DNA from: Leptolyngbya sp. FACHB-8 | GTDB taxonomy: Bacteria > Cyanobacteriota > Cyanobacteriia > Elainellales > Elainellaceae | Reading direction: 5' to 3' | Length of the DNA: 64,000 nt | Assembly (NCBI RefSeq): GCF_014695575.1 | Contig: NZ_JACJOO010000006.1 | Span: forward strand, 210,032 to 274,031 | Shown: one piece after another, positions 9,552-18,320 of the stretch | Position numbering within the stretch: the stretch's first letter is position 1 | Layout of the letters: each line of letters starts with the position of its first letter | Notes under the pieces: model-generated | What the model was told of the DNA's origin: nothing | The model's input: only the letters and a program-made list of their open reading frames with translations | The model's database searches: none | Made by a program: the position numbers and the translations under genes

Positions 9552-9982
9552 TAGTTATTGAAATTTATCTACGTAGGTAGGCAAAATTACTAAAGAATAG
9601 AATATTGTGCCGCCTACACAGTGGGCGGCATAATATTTTGAATTATTTTGAATTTAAGAATGAATTGAGTTACTTACACACCTATACCAGTTCTTTGTAA
9701 TACGGCACAGAATAAAGAGCATCCGTAATAAAATCCGTTCAAAGAATTGATTTTCGTGGAGTGAGTGTTTTGCCTAAGACATGTGCAGGCAGGATGTTCA
9801 CTCTACAAAGTCGATCTTGTGCAAATTCAAATAGGATTGGTGTCACATCTAACTAATGTTAGAAGCTGATTCATCCTTTGTAAAGATTGCACTGCTAAGA
9901 CATTATCGAGTACGGTTTCAGGGGAAAAACACACTCCTGAAGAATACTCCGGTAAACTAAAAATGTGTTCGATAGGAATTTC
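9552..9982. other. Intergenic region upstream of desC
   Basis: This 431-bp stretch contains a 14-bp hairpin with one wobble pair (9601-9614 with 9624-9637, loop TACACAGTG) that probably ends the pentapeptide transcript. Beyond it lies an AT-rich leader for desC. No reading frame is convincing. Confidence 0.6.
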
Positions 9983-10843
9983 ATGACTTCTAATATGCTT
10001 CAAGCTGACCTTAAAGAGAGGCAATCGCTCGTATTAAATTGGACGAGCGTCACGTTTTTTGCCGCCATTCATGTCCTTGCTCTATTAGCGCCCTGGTTCT
10101 TCTCTTGGTCAGCTTTGGGAGTAGCCCTCTTCCTTCACTGGTTACTTGGCAGTATTGGTATTTGTTTGGGCTATCATCGCTTACTGACCCATCGCAGTTT
10201 TCAGGTACCTAAAGGCTTGGAATATGCGATCGCCATTATAGGTGCCCTTGCCCTGGAAGGTGGCCCGATCTTCTGGGTCGCAGGACATCGCAGGCACCAC
10301 TTATATGCTGAAGATATTGATAAAGATCCCTACTCAGCAAAGCGTGGTTTCTGGTGGAGCCACATGGCCTGGCTGTTTTACAAACGGCCAGAGTTCTTTG
10401 AATATGAGCACTACCGACAATTTGCACCGGATTTAGCACGGGATCCATTCTATCGTTGGTTAGGCCGCTATTTCCTACTCCTCCAAATTCCCTTAGGAAT
10501 TGTGCTGTATCTACTGGGGGGATGGTCGTTTGTGGTCTACGGAATCTTTGTAAAAGCGGTTCTTGTCTGGCATAGCACCTGGCTTATTAACTCGGCAACC
10601 CACATCATGGGCTACCGCACCCATCATTCGGATGACAACTCCGCTAACCTCTGGTGGGCCGCACTGCTGACTTATGGCGAGGGATGGCACAACAATCATC
10701 ATGCCTATCCCAATGTGGCACAAGCTGGTTGGAAATGGTGGGAGATTGATATGACCTGGTGGGTAATTCTCGCCCTCAAAAATCTGGGTTTAGCTCAAAA
10801 AGTTGTTCTTCCACCAGCAGCCCATCCCAATAAAGCAAACTAA
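9983..10843 (+). CDS. desC: Acyl-lipid Delta9 fatty-acid desaturase
   Basis: A 286-residue membrane di-iron desaturase that introduces the first double bond at position 9 of acyl chains already esterified to glycerolipids, using ferredoxin electrons. All three histidine boxes are present: HRLLTH (65-70), HRRHH (102-106) and HNNHH (about 236-240). Hydrophobic segments at about 24-60 and 165-200 fit the usual membrane hairpins. Length and the motif GYHRLLTHRSF match cyanobacterial DesC. Start is taken at ATG 9983 with AGGA 5 nt upstream; a GTG at 9965 would add six residues. The gene is monocistronic, followed by a strong terminator-like hairpin at 10881. Confidence 0.92.
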   Translation: MTSNMLQADLKERQSLVLNWTSVTFFAAIHVLALLAPWFFSWSALGVALFLHWLLGSIGICLGYHRLLTHRSFQVPKGLEYAIAIIGALALEGGPIFWVAGHRRHHLYAEDIDKDPYSAKRGFWWSHMAWLFYKRPEFFEYEHYRQFAPDLARDPFYRWLGRYFLLLQIPLGIVLYLLGGWSFVVYGIFVKAVLVWHSTWLINSATHIMGYRTHHSDDNSANLWWAALLTYGEGWHNNHHAYPNVAQAGWKWWEIDMTWWVILALKNLGLAQKVVLPPAAHPNKAN

Positions 10844-10880
10844 AGGTGAATGGCACTGAAATAAGCGAAATCTGAGTACC

Positions 10881-10915
10881 CAGAGCCCCGGTTCTTTAGA
10901 AAAACCGGGGCTCTG
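10881..10915. terminator. Terminator-like hairpin after desC
   Basis: Perfect 13-bp GC-rich stem (10881-10893 with 10903-10915), 9-nt loop, then AATCTTTTA. It lies 37 nt beyond the desC stop. Confidence 0.75.
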
Positions 10916-11036
10916 AATCTTTTACGTCAGTGCCAATCAACCTTTAGATTGAAAGGGTGTCGTGCAAAGCGTGGCACCCTTTTATTAATTGCAGGCTCCC
11001 TATGGGAGAGGGGAGAGATCGTTAACGTTATTTAAC

Positions 11037-11156
11037 TTCAGTTCGGGATAAGCTGAGGTGCTCATTTTGGCGTGCACTTTGCGCACGCCAAAATGAGTGT
11101 TTTCGAGTGCCGCGCATTGCGCGGCACTCGAAAACACCCTTAACCCGAACTCAGGT
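11037..11156. repeat. Composite double-hairpin element, family A, copy 1
   Basis: Two adjacent hairpins inside conserved flanks. Hairpin 1: 15-bp arms 11061-11075/11083-11097 (CTCATTTTGGCGTGC). Hairpin 2: 19-bp arms 11097-11115/11119-11137 (core GAGTGCCGCGC). The flanks TTCAGTTCGGGATAAGC and CTTAACCCGAACTCAGG are themselves near-complementary. The whole unit recurs inverted at 21646-21764. Confidence 0.9.
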
Positions 11157-11504
11157 TATTTAGAACTTGATTTATAAAAAATTTTACTGAAACATACACG
11201 GAAATGTGCACAAAAGAAACACTGTATGCAACTCATATTGAACAGATATAAACAGAATTCGGCACTACCGTGACGAATAGAAATCCATTACGGGTTGAAG
11301 GAGTAGTGCGATCGCCCCTACGAGTACAAACGATAGTGTGATTCACAAAAAAGTTAGATTTAACTGTATAGTAATGCCCTACAAGAAAAATTACTTTTAC
11401 TTATATTTCTCACTTTAGAGCGGAGAAATAGCAGAATTATAGTAGATGCGAAAATACCAATTTATTTATGGCTTTGAGATGAATCATTAGACCTGTTTTA
11501 TCGC

Positions 11505-11575
11505 AATGTGCAAGTGCGTTAAGTACAGCAACGGTAGTGTGGGGTACGAAATGCCCCACACTACCCTACTTAATC
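11505..11575. repeat. Hairpin element, family D, copy 1
   Basis: A 12-bp stem (GGTAGTGTGGGG 11533-11544 with 11554-11565) preceded by GCAATGTGCAAGTG at 11509-11522. That flank is the exact reverse complement of 16215-16228, and the stem also resembles the hairpin there, so the two are inverted copies of one element. Confidence 0.75.
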
Positions 11576-11669
11576 AGCACGCACGGCCCTATAGGCCTGT
11601 AGATGGTTATTCTGAAAGTGCAAACTACTCTTTCCACAATCATCTACAGGTTCAGGATAGAACTGGTTT

Positions 11670-11855
11670 TTAAGAGTCATTACTAGTATCGTCAAGATTA
11701 CGGCAACAGCTAGAACTCATGCACATTTGATCTTTTTGCAATGCGTTCTTAAGAGAAGCTATCTGTGTTTTCATGCTCTGTAGCAATACCTTGATCTGGC
11801 GTAGTAATCTAGCCCGCTCCTCAACTAATGATTCAAAATGTTCAGGTTCTTCCAT
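11670..11855 (-). CDS. Small coiled-coil protein, unknown function
   Basis: A possible 61-residue protein from ATG 11855, chosen because GGAG lies 6 nt upstream; an in-frame start at 11879 has no ribosome site. Residues about 8-42 are strongly helical with heptad-like spacing (VEERARLLRQIKVLLQSMK), and the C-terminus has a CC pair (SSSCCRNLDD). No family is recognised. It stands alone among repeats, so it could be spurious; the good ribosome site and helical bias are the only support. Confidence 0.45.
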   Translation of the reverse strand: MEEPEHFESLVEERARLLRQIKVLLQSMKTQIASLKNALQKDQMCMSSSCCRNLDDTSNDS

Positions 11856-12182
11856 AGCTTCTCCAATGTTGGGTAACACACAAAAGGCTGCTTGATGAGA
11901 TTTACATTCCTGGTACGAGTTTCACTATTTCTCAGCGATCACAAGTGCCAAGAACTTTGGAGACCCACCCTACCAGTGATGACTCACGCCCTTAGCCTAA
12001 AAGTCCAGGCTCATCTTTTCCTCTAACTTTTGAGGCATATCAAGTGGAGGTACAAAATTATTGGTAGTGCCTCAATCCTTTGTAATGCTTCATCTCGCTT
12101 GGATTTTGGATGTAGTAGGCAATCATTAAAGACTCCTATCTTTTCAGTATGAATTGCGGATCTTTTCGATATCAATACTCTA

Positions 12183-12255
12183 GACAGTTTTTCTGAAACC
12201 CTTGATTTTGCGTGCGCTTCGCGCACGCAAAATCAAGGGTTTCAGAAAAACTGTC
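12183..12255. repeat. Perfect 35-bp hairpin, 3-nt loop
   Basis: Arm 12183-12217 is an exact reverse complement of 12221-12255 around loop TTC. The tip GCGTGCGC-TTC-GCGCACGC is shared with family A copy 2 (21717-21730), while the outer arms are different, so a common tip carries locus-specific arms. Confidence 0.95.
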
Positions 12256-12349
12256 CGAACTAATGCGATATGAATTGTCTGCCTTTCGGCTCTAAAGAGG
12301 TCGTTAAGTGACTGCGACTTTATGGCCTTACGTTCTCTGCTTAGAACAG

Positions 12350-12396
12350 TTTAGTTTTTGAAAAACCTCGCGCCGTGCGGCTTTTCAAAAACTAAA
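12350..12396. repeat. Perfect 15-bp hairpin, 17-nt loop
   Basis: Arm TTTAGTTTTTGAAAA (12350-12364) pairs exactly with 12382-12396. The GC-rich loop contains CGCGCCGTGCGG. Confidence 0.85.
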
Positions 12397-12567
12397 TGTC
12401 CTGGTTCTGATGCTGGGCTCTGGCAAAGCGAGCAGGCCAGCGTTTCGTCTTAGATGGGGCTTGTATAAAAAGCAAGATTTCTCTTTGGCAAGCAACAAAA
12501 TCTTCCTTAGGGGGGGAGGTGGGGTTATCCCTTATGTCCTAATGTGATTCAAGCGTTCGCAATCACT

Positions 12568-12816
12568 ATGTCTTCCCTAAAAACCTTACCCATCTCAGAT
12601 GTCATTCACCAGCTTCGACAGCACTTTAACTTATCTCAGGAAAAATTTGCGGCGAAGTTAGGTGTCTCCTTTAAAACGGTGAATCGCTGGGAGAACGGGC
12701 GTAGTGTACCCTCACCCATGGCCATGAAATTAATTGAAGAGTTGTTGGAATCAACGGAGGGATCGAAAAAATCCTGGTTGACGCAGGACTCCCTGGAGGG
12801 AGAACGGGATGTCTGA
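12568..12816 (+). CDS. XRE-family helix-turn-helix regulator
   Basis: An 82-residue DNA-binding protein (ATG 12568; a GTG at 12544 would add eight residues). The XRE helix-turn-helix spans about residues 6-60, with LSQEKFAAKLGVSFKTVNRW as recognition unit and ENGRSVPSPMAM after it. The short Ser/Glu-rich tail has no effector domain. The stop overlaps the start of the downstream hybrid kinase by 8 bp, so the two are translationally coupled. This XRE-plus-hybrid-kinase pair is a recurring arrangement in cyanobacteria, which suggests the regulator acts in the same signalling route. Target genes are unknown. Confidence 0.85.
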   Translation: MSSLKTLPISDVIHQLRQHFNLSQEKFAAKLGVSFKTVNRWENGRSVPSPMAMKLIEELLESTEGSKKSWLTQDSLEGERDV

Positions 12817-15800
12817 AAAGTCGTCTCGTATAAGCCTAAACGATGTTTTGATTACGGAGGTATTACATCAAAGGTTGCCCCGCACCCCAAATCTACAAGC
12901 TGAGACCCAAGCCCTTCATCTAGTAGCTCGGCAACTGGCCGAACAGTCCCAAGCCCTGCTTAACACGCTGGTGACTGTAGCAAAAGACCTATGCCAAGCC
13001 GGAACTGCCGGAGTTAGCCTGCTAGAAGTGACTCCCGACGGGAAGGAAATCTTTCGCTGGAATGCGATCGCCGGAGCCTTAGCTGACCATGTGGGAGCGT
13101 CCACGCCGAAGAACTTTAGCCCCTGTGGTACCTGTTTAGACCGCCAGGCACCTCAGCTTTATTCGTACCCTGAGCGGTACTTCACCTACCTTCAGAACGC
13201 GAAACCCGCTATTGTTGAAGGTCTGGTCATTCCGCTGATGGGTACGGCTCAGCCCCTGGGCACCATTTGGGTCGTATCCCACGATGAAACACGGCAGTTT
13301 GATCCAGAAGATGTGCGGATCATGACCAGTCTCGCTGATTTTACCGCAGCGGCTCTGCAAAGTATTCACCTGCGTCAAACAGCTGAGGTTGCGTTGCAGC
13401 GAGAGCAAGCAGCTCGTCAGGAAGCGGAGGCCAACCGTCAGGCATTTAACGAATCGGCACAACGGGCCATCGAGATTCTGGAAAGTATTACGGATGCCTT
13501 TGTCTGTGTGGATCATGAGTGGCGAGTTACCTACATCAATCATGAAGCTGCTCAACTGAACGACCTGCAAGCCGAGGAACTGATTGGGAAAACTCAGCAG
13601 GAAATGGGACCCTGGGCGATCGCCACCGTCATTGAGGAAACCCATCGTCGCATTACCGCAGAATCAGGAGCGATCCGTTTTGAAGGGTTTGATCAACCCT
13701 CCAAACGATGGTTAGAGATTCATGCTTATCCCTGTAAGGTGGGATGCAGCATTTATTTTCGAGACATCACAGAGCGCAAACGCGACAAAGCCAAGCGTCA
13801 GCAAGTAGAAGCTGCTTTGTACGAGAGCGAATCTCGCTTTCGTTTGATTGTTGAAAGTGCGAAAGATTATGCCATCTTTACCCTCGATCTCGACGGCGTA
13901 ATCACCAGCTGGAACCCTGGAGCTGAACGCTTATTGGGTTACAAAGAGGCAGAAATCATCGGTCAGCCCGGCTACACCATTTTTACCCCCGAAGACAGAA
14001 AAAATGGCCAGGACAAGAAAGAGTTAGAAATTGCGCTGACCCAGGGACGGGCTGAAGATGACCGCTGGCACCTGCGCAAAGATGGTAGCCGCTTTTTTGC
14101 CAGCGGTTATATGATGCAACTGCACGATGAAGCCGGCAACCTTCAGGGGTTAGTGAAGATTCTACGCGATATAACCGAGACCCATCAGGCTGCTGAGCGA
14201 GAGCAGTTTTTGTCTCAGGCAAGTGCCGTATTAGCTGGAACCCTGGATTACAAAAACACGTTGTTTAACATTGCACAACTGGCTGTGCCATTTCTGGCCG
14301 ACTTTTGTTTCTTTGATATCCTCAACAATTATCAGCAAATTGAACGAGTAGCCTGGCATCACGGGGATCCGGCAAAGCGGGACTGGTTTGAGGAATTGCA
14401 GCGCTATACCCCTCCCGCAGACCAGGGGAGCCATCCCATTACCCATGTTCTGGCTACAGGCAAGGCTAACCTTGTTCCTCTTGTTACTGAGGAATGGAAG
14501 CAAACCGTTACGCTGAATGCCGAGCATCTGCAATTGATCCAGGAGTGTCAGGTGCGATCGCTCATCACCGTGCCGCTCATTGCCCACGGGCGAACCCTTG
14601 GAGCGTTAACTGTTTGCTTAACCGCAGATTCCAATCGCTACTACACGACAACGGAGCTGGATCTGGTAGAAGAGTTGGGGCACCGCGCTGCGCTTGCCCT
14701 GGATAACGCTCGGCTGTACCAGCAAGCGCAGGAAGCCAATCGGATGAAGGATGAATTTATGGCGGTGCTCTCCCATGAGTTGCGATCGCCCCTCAACCCG
14801 ATTCTGGGCTGGATTCAGCTGATTCAGAAAGGGACGCTGAATGCCGAGAAAACTGCCAAAGCCTGGGCAACCATTGAGCGCAATGCCAGGCTACAAGCCC
14901 AACTGATTGAAGATCTGCTCGATATCTCCCGCATTTTACGAGGCAAACTCAAGCTGAATGTGGAGCAGGTGAATTTGGCAGCAACCGTTCATGCCGCAAT
15001 TGAAACAGTACAGTTGGCGGCTCAGGCCAAATCTATTGTGATAGAGTCAATGCTCGATGCCCATGTCGGCTTGGTTTTGGGAGATACGACGCGATTACAG
15101 CAAGTGGTTTGGAATCTCCTCTCCAATGCGATCAAGTTTACGCCGGAACGAGGACGAGTCGAGATCCGGCTGGAGCAAATGGCTAGCCAGGTCCAGATTA
15201 CGGTGAGTGACACCGGTATTGGTATTTCCTCCAACTTTTTACCGCATGTGTTCGATTACTTCCGGCAATCGGACAGTGCTACCACACGCCGCTTTGGGGG
15301 CCTGGGATTAGGGTTGGCGATTGTACGTCAATTGGTGGAAGCTCATGGTGGAACGGTATGGGCAGAAAGCCCCGGCGAGGGCCAGGGAGCAACGTTTACG
15401 GTCAGGTTGCCGCTAACGCTGGGTCAAGAAAGCTGGCAGCAAGACGTCCAGGGTTCAGGAGAGCCATTCAATTTACAAGGCATTCGCATCTTATTGATTG
15501 ATAACGAGCTAGATGCCTTGGAGTATTCGGCGTTTGTGCTGGAGCAAGCAGGAGCAACTGTCATCTCAGCGACGTCTGCGACTGAAGCGTTGGAGTTATT
15601 TGCCCAAACTCAACCCAATGTGCTGGTGAGTGATATTGGGATGCCCGATCAGGATGGCTATATGCTGATACAGCAGGTGCGATCGCTCCCGCCCGAACAG
15701 GGAGGACAGGTTCCGGCGATCGCCCTCACCGCTTATGCGGGGGAGAATAACCGTCAACAGGCGATCACGGCAGGGTTTCAGCGGCATCTTGCCAAACCTG

Positions 15801-15862
15801 TTAGCCCGGAAGTATTCGTTGAGACGGTTGTTGCTCTGGTTAAGCCAAACCAATTTCCATAA
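12809..15862 (+). CDS. GAF-PAS-PAS-GAF hybrid histidine kinase
   Basis: A 1017-residue cytoplasmic hybrid sensor kinase. Order: GAF (about 35-200), coiled coil (200-220), PAS (about 222-325), PAS (about 345-460), GAF (about 470-640), HisKA with phospho-His in LSHELRSPLNPI (near 655), HATPase_c (WNLLSNAIKFTPE near 770; GLGLGLAIV near 835) and C-terminal receiver (about 890-1012; IRILLIDNELDALEY, phosphoacceptor in LVSDIGMPDQDGY, K in LAKPVSPE). GAF domains may bind a small ligand or bilin; no obvious bilin Cys was identified. GGAGGGAG precedes ATG, which overlaps the XRE gene. No separate cognate response regulator adjoins it, but receiver-like proteins lie 0.4-3.7 kb downstream. Confidence 0.92.
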   Translation: MSEKSSRISLNDVLITEVLHQRLPRTPNLQAETQALHLVARQLAEQSQALLNTLVTVAKDLCQAGTAGVSLLEVTPDGKEIFRWNAIAGALADHVGASTPKNFSPCGTCLDRQAPQLYSYPERYFTYLQNAKPAIVEGLVIPLMGTAQPLGTIWVVSHDETRQFDPEDVRIMTSLADFTAAALQSIHLRQTAEVALQREQAARQEAEANRQAFNESAQRAIEILESITDAFVCVDHEWRVTYINHEAAQLNDLQAEELIGKTQQEMGPWAIATVIEETHRRITAESGAIRFEGFDQPSKRWLEIHAYPCKVGCSIYFRDITERKRDKAKRQQVEAALYESESRFRLIVESAKDYAIFTLDLDGVITSWNPGAERLLGYKEAEIIGQPGYTIFTPEDRKNGQDKKELEIALTQGRAEDDRWHLRKDGSRFFASGYMMQLHDEAGNLQGLVKILRDITETHQAAEREQFLSQASAVLAGTLDYKNTLFNIAQLAVPFLADFCFFDILNNYQQIERVAWHHGDPAKRDWFEELQRYTPPADQGSHPITHVLATGKANLVPLVTEEWKQTVTLNAEHLQLIQECQVRSLITVPLIAHGRTLGALTVCLTADSNRYYTTTELDLVEELGHRAALALDNARLYQQAQEANRMKDEFMAVLSHELRSPLNPILGWIQLIQKGTLNAEKTAKAWATIERNARLQAQLIEDLLDISRILRGKLKLNVEQVNLAATVHAAIETVQLAAQAKSIVIESMLDAHVGLVLGDTTRLQQVVWNLLSNAIKFTPERGRVEIRLEQMASQVQITVSDTGIGISSNFLPHVFDYFRQSDSATTRRFGGLGLGLAIVRQLVEAHGGTVWAESPGEGQGATFTVRLPLTLGQESWQQDVQGSGEPFNLQGIRILLIDNELDALEYSAFVLEQAGATVISATSATEALELFAQTQPNVLVSDIGMPDQDGYMLIQQVRSLPPEQGGQVPAIALTAYAGENNRQQAITAGFQRHLAKPVSPEVFVETVVALVKPNQFP

Positions 15863-15892
15863 TCTCAGCTTGCTGCAAACTGAAATGCCTAT

Positions 15893-16024
15893 CAGCAATT
15901 TTCAGTATGGGCATCAAAGCCAAGAGTTCACGCCCTACGGGCGTGAACTCTTGGCTTTGATGCCCGAAGACCGCGCGCCAAAAGCGCGCGGTCTTCGGGC
16001 CTGATTTCAAAATGAGAATTGCTG
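15893..16024. repeat. TIR-bounded double-hairpin element, family B, copy 1
   Basis: A 132-bp element. Ends CAGCAATTTTCA (15893-15904) and TGAGAATTGCTG (16013-16024) form near-perfect terminal inverted repeats. Inside are a perfect 27-bp hairpin (15909-15935/15939-15965, loop TAC) and a 17-bp hairpin (15962-15978/15984-16000). A second copy of identical length lies in the same orientation at 32468-32599. Confidence 0.95.
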
Positions 16025-16077
16025 AGTGCCTATTTTTTTGTGCGCTTGGCGTATGCAAAAATAGTAAGCTCAAACCT

Positions 16078-16120
16078 TTGTAGGGGAGGTTGCATGTATC
16101 ACATGCAACCTCCCCTACAA
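16078..16120. repeat. Perfect 20-bp hairpin, 3-nt loop
   Basis: Arm TTGTAGGGGAGGTTGCATGT (16078-16097) pairs exactly with 16101-16120 around ATC. It follows family B copy 1 by 53 bp. There is no T-run. Confidence 0.92.
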
Positions 16121-16149
16121 GGATTCTTGAATGCGTAGGTCTTACAGAG

Positions 16150-16235
16150 CTTTGCACATTGATTCAGTATGGTGGTGTGGGGCACGAAGTGCCCCACACC
16201 ACCATACTGAATACACTTGCACATTGCTATAAAAC
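16150..16235. repeat. Hairpin element, family D, copy 2
   Basis: A perfect 24-bp stem (16162-16185 with 16189-16212, triloop GAA) carries GGTGGTGTGGGGCAC in its arm. Both sides are flanked by TGCACATTG (16153-16161 and 16219-16227). The right flank CACTTGCACATTGC is the reverse complement of the family D copy 1 flank at 11509. It lies just beyond the stop of the leftward receiver-like gene. Confidence 0.85.
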
Positions 16236-16239
16236 GGTA

Positions 16240-16638
16240 TTAGACTCGGCAAAGCTTTTGAATCATCAGTTTCAACTGTTGTCCATCCTCCAGATAAGAC
16301 ACATACGCATGATCACCCAGGTGAACATCCTGTCCTTCAAGATCTGCACCGTACTGCTCAGCGATGATCAAAATGGGCGTGAGGCCGTCTAGATCCGTGT
16401 ACTGACGAATGTTTCGACCGATCGCCATCACTTCATCAAGCGATTGCTCTGTTTGATTCAGCAAAATCAAGTTAAAACGTTCTTGTCCTCCTCGTAGGCG
16501 TTGTATGGCATCCGTTTCGTCGATAGCAACGATGACTTGATAGCCCCAACGTTGCAGGTTATCCTTCAGCAGCGGGCGCGTGTCGTCATCCGGTTCAACG
16601 ACGAAAATACGAGATGATGGTATACGTGGCGAGTTCAT
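16240..16638 (-). CDS. Pseudo-receiver protein lacking the phosphoacceptor Asp
   Basis: A 132-residue stand-alone protein with a receiver-like N-terminal half (RIFVVEPDDDTRPLLKDNL). The position normally holding the phosphoacceptor Asp is N61 (LILLNQTEQSL), and the C-terminal Lys-Pro switch is absent. Its C-terminus instead shares DLEGQDV, YVxYLEDGQQLK and LC with the paralogue at 19127, so the two form a distinct conserved subfamily. It cannot be phosphorylated in the usual way and may act as a binding partner of kinases or of the neighbouring Crp-type proteins (inference). ATG at 16638. It is transcribed leftward, like the Crp cluster beside it. Confidence 0.8.
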   Translation of the reverse strand: MNSPRIPSSRIFVVEPDDDTRPLLKDNLQRWGYQVIVAIDETDAIQRLRGGQERFNLILLNQTEQSLDEVMAIGRNIRQYTDLDGLTPILIIAEQYGADLEGQDVHLGDHAYVSYLEDGQQLKLMIQKLCRV

Positions 16639-16692
16639 AGTTTCAGGTCAGCAGCGCAGTGTATTGTCAGGCAGGGTGCGTTTCACTTCGAC

Positions 16693-16740
16693 GGTCGGTT
16701 GTTATGGAGAGGGCGCAGACCCCCTTCATAACAACCGACC
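16693..16740. repeat. 14-bp hairpin between receiver-like gene and Crp gene
   Basis: Arm GGTCGGTTGTTATG (16693-16706) pairs exactly with 16727-16740, with wobble pairs extending it inward. It lies downstream of the leftward Crp gene stop (16775) and can act as its terminator. Confidence 0.8.
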
Positions 16741-16774
16741 ACAAGCTTAGACCACTACTGTAAGACACAATGGG

Positions 16775-17479
16775 TTACCCTTTGTTATTTCCAAGCAAGC
16801 GATCATACTCTGCTCGGATTCGATGAAAGCATTCACAGGCTGAAGCTTCTAGTCCTGCCTGATTGAGAATCTTGATGTCTCCCCGACAATATTGAATCAG
16901 TTTACGCTCCTGCAACTTCTGGGCCGTTTGTGTCACCCCGGCTCGCCGCACCCCCAGCATGGTGGACATAAACTCCTGAGTTAGAGGCAGATGATCCGAT
17001 TGAAGTCGGTCTTGCGCTTCAAGCAGCCAGCGTGGCAGACGTTGCTCTAGTGTGTGAAGCGAGTTGCATGCGGCTATTTGAGAGACTTGCGCCAGAAACG
17101 CTTGCGTGTAGCGTAACAACACATCATGCAGCTCCTCATTGCTCCGGAACTCCTGCCGCATGATCTGGGCATCAATTCTCATAGCTCTGCCTGCAGCCTG
17201 GACAGAGTGCTCTGTTTGGTCCATGACATGGTTGCCCAGGATAGCTGTAATCCCCAGCAGTTCCCGGTTGCCCACCATTCCCACCTCGGCTGTGGCACCA
17301 TCTTGCATGGTCAGGGTGACAGAAAAAAGGCAATCGATTGGGAAATAGAGGTAAACCAGAGCATCACCAGGGCTATGGAGAATCGCACCCTGCTTAAAAT
17401 CAAGCAGAGTAAGATGGGGAGCAAGGCGATCGCGCGATTCCTGAGAGAGCGCAGCCAATATTCGATTGCCGGGCATCAT
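16775..17479 (-). CDS. Crp/Fnr-family transcriptional regulator, copy 1
   Basis: A 234-residue protein: N-terminal cyclic-nucleotide-binding-type beta roll (about 10-125), dimerisation helix (about 125-155) and C-terminal Crp helix-turn-helix (about 165-215; LTQEFMSTMLGVRRAGVTQT). The start MMPGNRIL at 17479 is chosen because it has GGAAG upstream and aligns with both paralogues; a TTG at 17527 would add 16 residues. The canonical cAMP-phosphate motif and Fnr cysteines are absent, so the effector is unknown. It is the distal gene of a tandem pair, 54 bp after copy 2, and very similar to it, indicating local duplication. Confidence 0.88.
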   Translation of the reverse strand: MMPGNRILAALSQESRDRLAPHLTLLDFKQGAILHSPGDALVYLYFPIDCLFSVTLTMQDGATAEVGMVGNRELLGITAILGNHVMDQTEHSVQAAGRAMRIDAQIMRQEFRSNEELHDVLLRYTQAFLAQVSQIAACNSLHTLEQRLPRWLLEAQDRLQSDHLPLTQEFMSTMLGVRRAGVTQTAQKLQERKLIQYCRGDIKILNQAGLEASACECFHRIRAEYDRLLGNNKG

Positions 17480-17533
17480 AAGAGCTTCCACGTTTTTGAG
17501 AGAGGCCCTCCATAGAACAAATCTCAAAATGAG

Positions 17534-18235
17534 TTAAGTGTCGTTTCCCAGTAAGCGGTCATATTCTGCTTTGATTCGTTTAAAGCATTCACAGGCTGAC
17601 GCTTCTAACCCAGCCTGGTTGAGAATCTGGACATTTCCCCGACGATACTGGATCAGTTTTCGTTCTTGTAGCTTTTGAGCCGCTTGCGTGACGCCTGCCC
17701 GCCGCACCCCCAGCATGGTTGCGATAAATTCCTGGGTTAGAGCCAAATGATTAGAATGAACCCGCTCTTGAGTTTCTAGTAACCAGTGTGGCAGACGTTG
17801 TTCTAGCGTGTGGAGGGAGTTGCAAGCTGCCGTTTGAGTAACTTGTGCCAAGAATGCCTGCGTATATCGTAACATTACATCATGTAATTCACCATGACGC
17901 TCAAACTCCTGCCGCACGATCCGGGCATCAATTTTCATTGCTCTGCCTGCAACCTGGACGACGTATTCGGTTTGGGTCGTTGCACTACCACCTAGGATGG
18001 CATTGATCCCCAGCACTTCCCGGTTGCCGACCATGCCAACTTCCGCGGTTGACCCGTCTTGCATGGTCAGGGTGATCGAGATGAGGCAGTTAATCGGAAA
18101 ATAAACATAGACTAACGGCTCTCCCGGTCGGTGGAGAACGAGGCCTTGTTCCAGGTTGACATGAACAAGGTGAGGCTCAAGTCTCTGGAGTACAGCAGGA
18201 GACAGGCTAGCCAGTATTTGATTTTCAGCAGTCAT
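17534..18235 (-). CDS. Crp/Fnr-family transcriptional regulator, copy 2
   Basis: A 233-residue paralogue of the adjacent gene with the same layout: beta roll (about 10-125; YVYFPINCLISITLTMQDG, AEVGMVGNREVLG), long helix and Crp-type helix-turn-helix (LTQEFIATMLGVRRAGVTQA). Start is ATG 18235 (MTAENQIL) with GAGG about 8 nt upstream, matching the N-termini of the paralogues. No FeS cysteines or clear nucleotide-binding Arg-Ala pair is seen. Regulators of this type often sit in stress-signalling islands in cyanobacteria; its own targets cannot be inferred here. Confidence 0.88.
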   Translation of the reverse strand: MTAENQILASLSPAVLQRLEPHLVHVNLEQGLVLHRPGEPLVYVYFPINCLISITLTMQDGSTAEVGMVGNREVLGINAILGGSATTQTEYVVQVAGRAMKIDARIVRQEFERHGELHDVMLRYTQAFLAQVTQTAACNSLHTLEQRLPHWLLETQERVHSNHLALTQEFIATMLGVRRAGVTQAAQKLQERKLIQYRRGNVQILNQAGLEASACECFKRIKAEYDRLLGNDT

Positions 18236-18320
18236 ACGAGCCTCAGAAAAATAACTAGAGAGGCTCTTCGTAGAACACATCTCACGGCCCCAAGTCTAAT
18301 AAGAAGTAAGAATACGTTTA

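Larger units (their letters stand above)
10844..11669. other. Intergenic repeat-rich region
   Basis: This 826-bp stretch has no supported gene. It contains the desC terminator-like hairpin, a composite double-hairpin element (11037-11156), an element related to one at 16150 (about 11505-11575), and a 10-bp inverted repeat at 11596-11605/11641-11650. Confidence 0.7.
11856..12567. other. Intergenic region with two long hairpins
   Basis: This 712-bp stretch upstream of the XRE-kinase operon has no supported gene. It holds the 35-bp hairpin at 12183 and the 15-bp hairpin at 12350. A purine-rich run at about 12509-12523 (GGGGGGGAGGTGGGG) lies before the operon. Confidence 0.65.

Noticed and set aside
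12023..12226. Leftward 67-codon frame
   Set aside because: Its start lies inside the 35-bp hairpin at 12183 and the sequence has no family resemblance or ribosome site.
15840..16157. Leftward frame across family B copy 1
   Set aside because: It translates the two palindromes; a related frame arises on the opposite strand for the same reason, so it is not coding.
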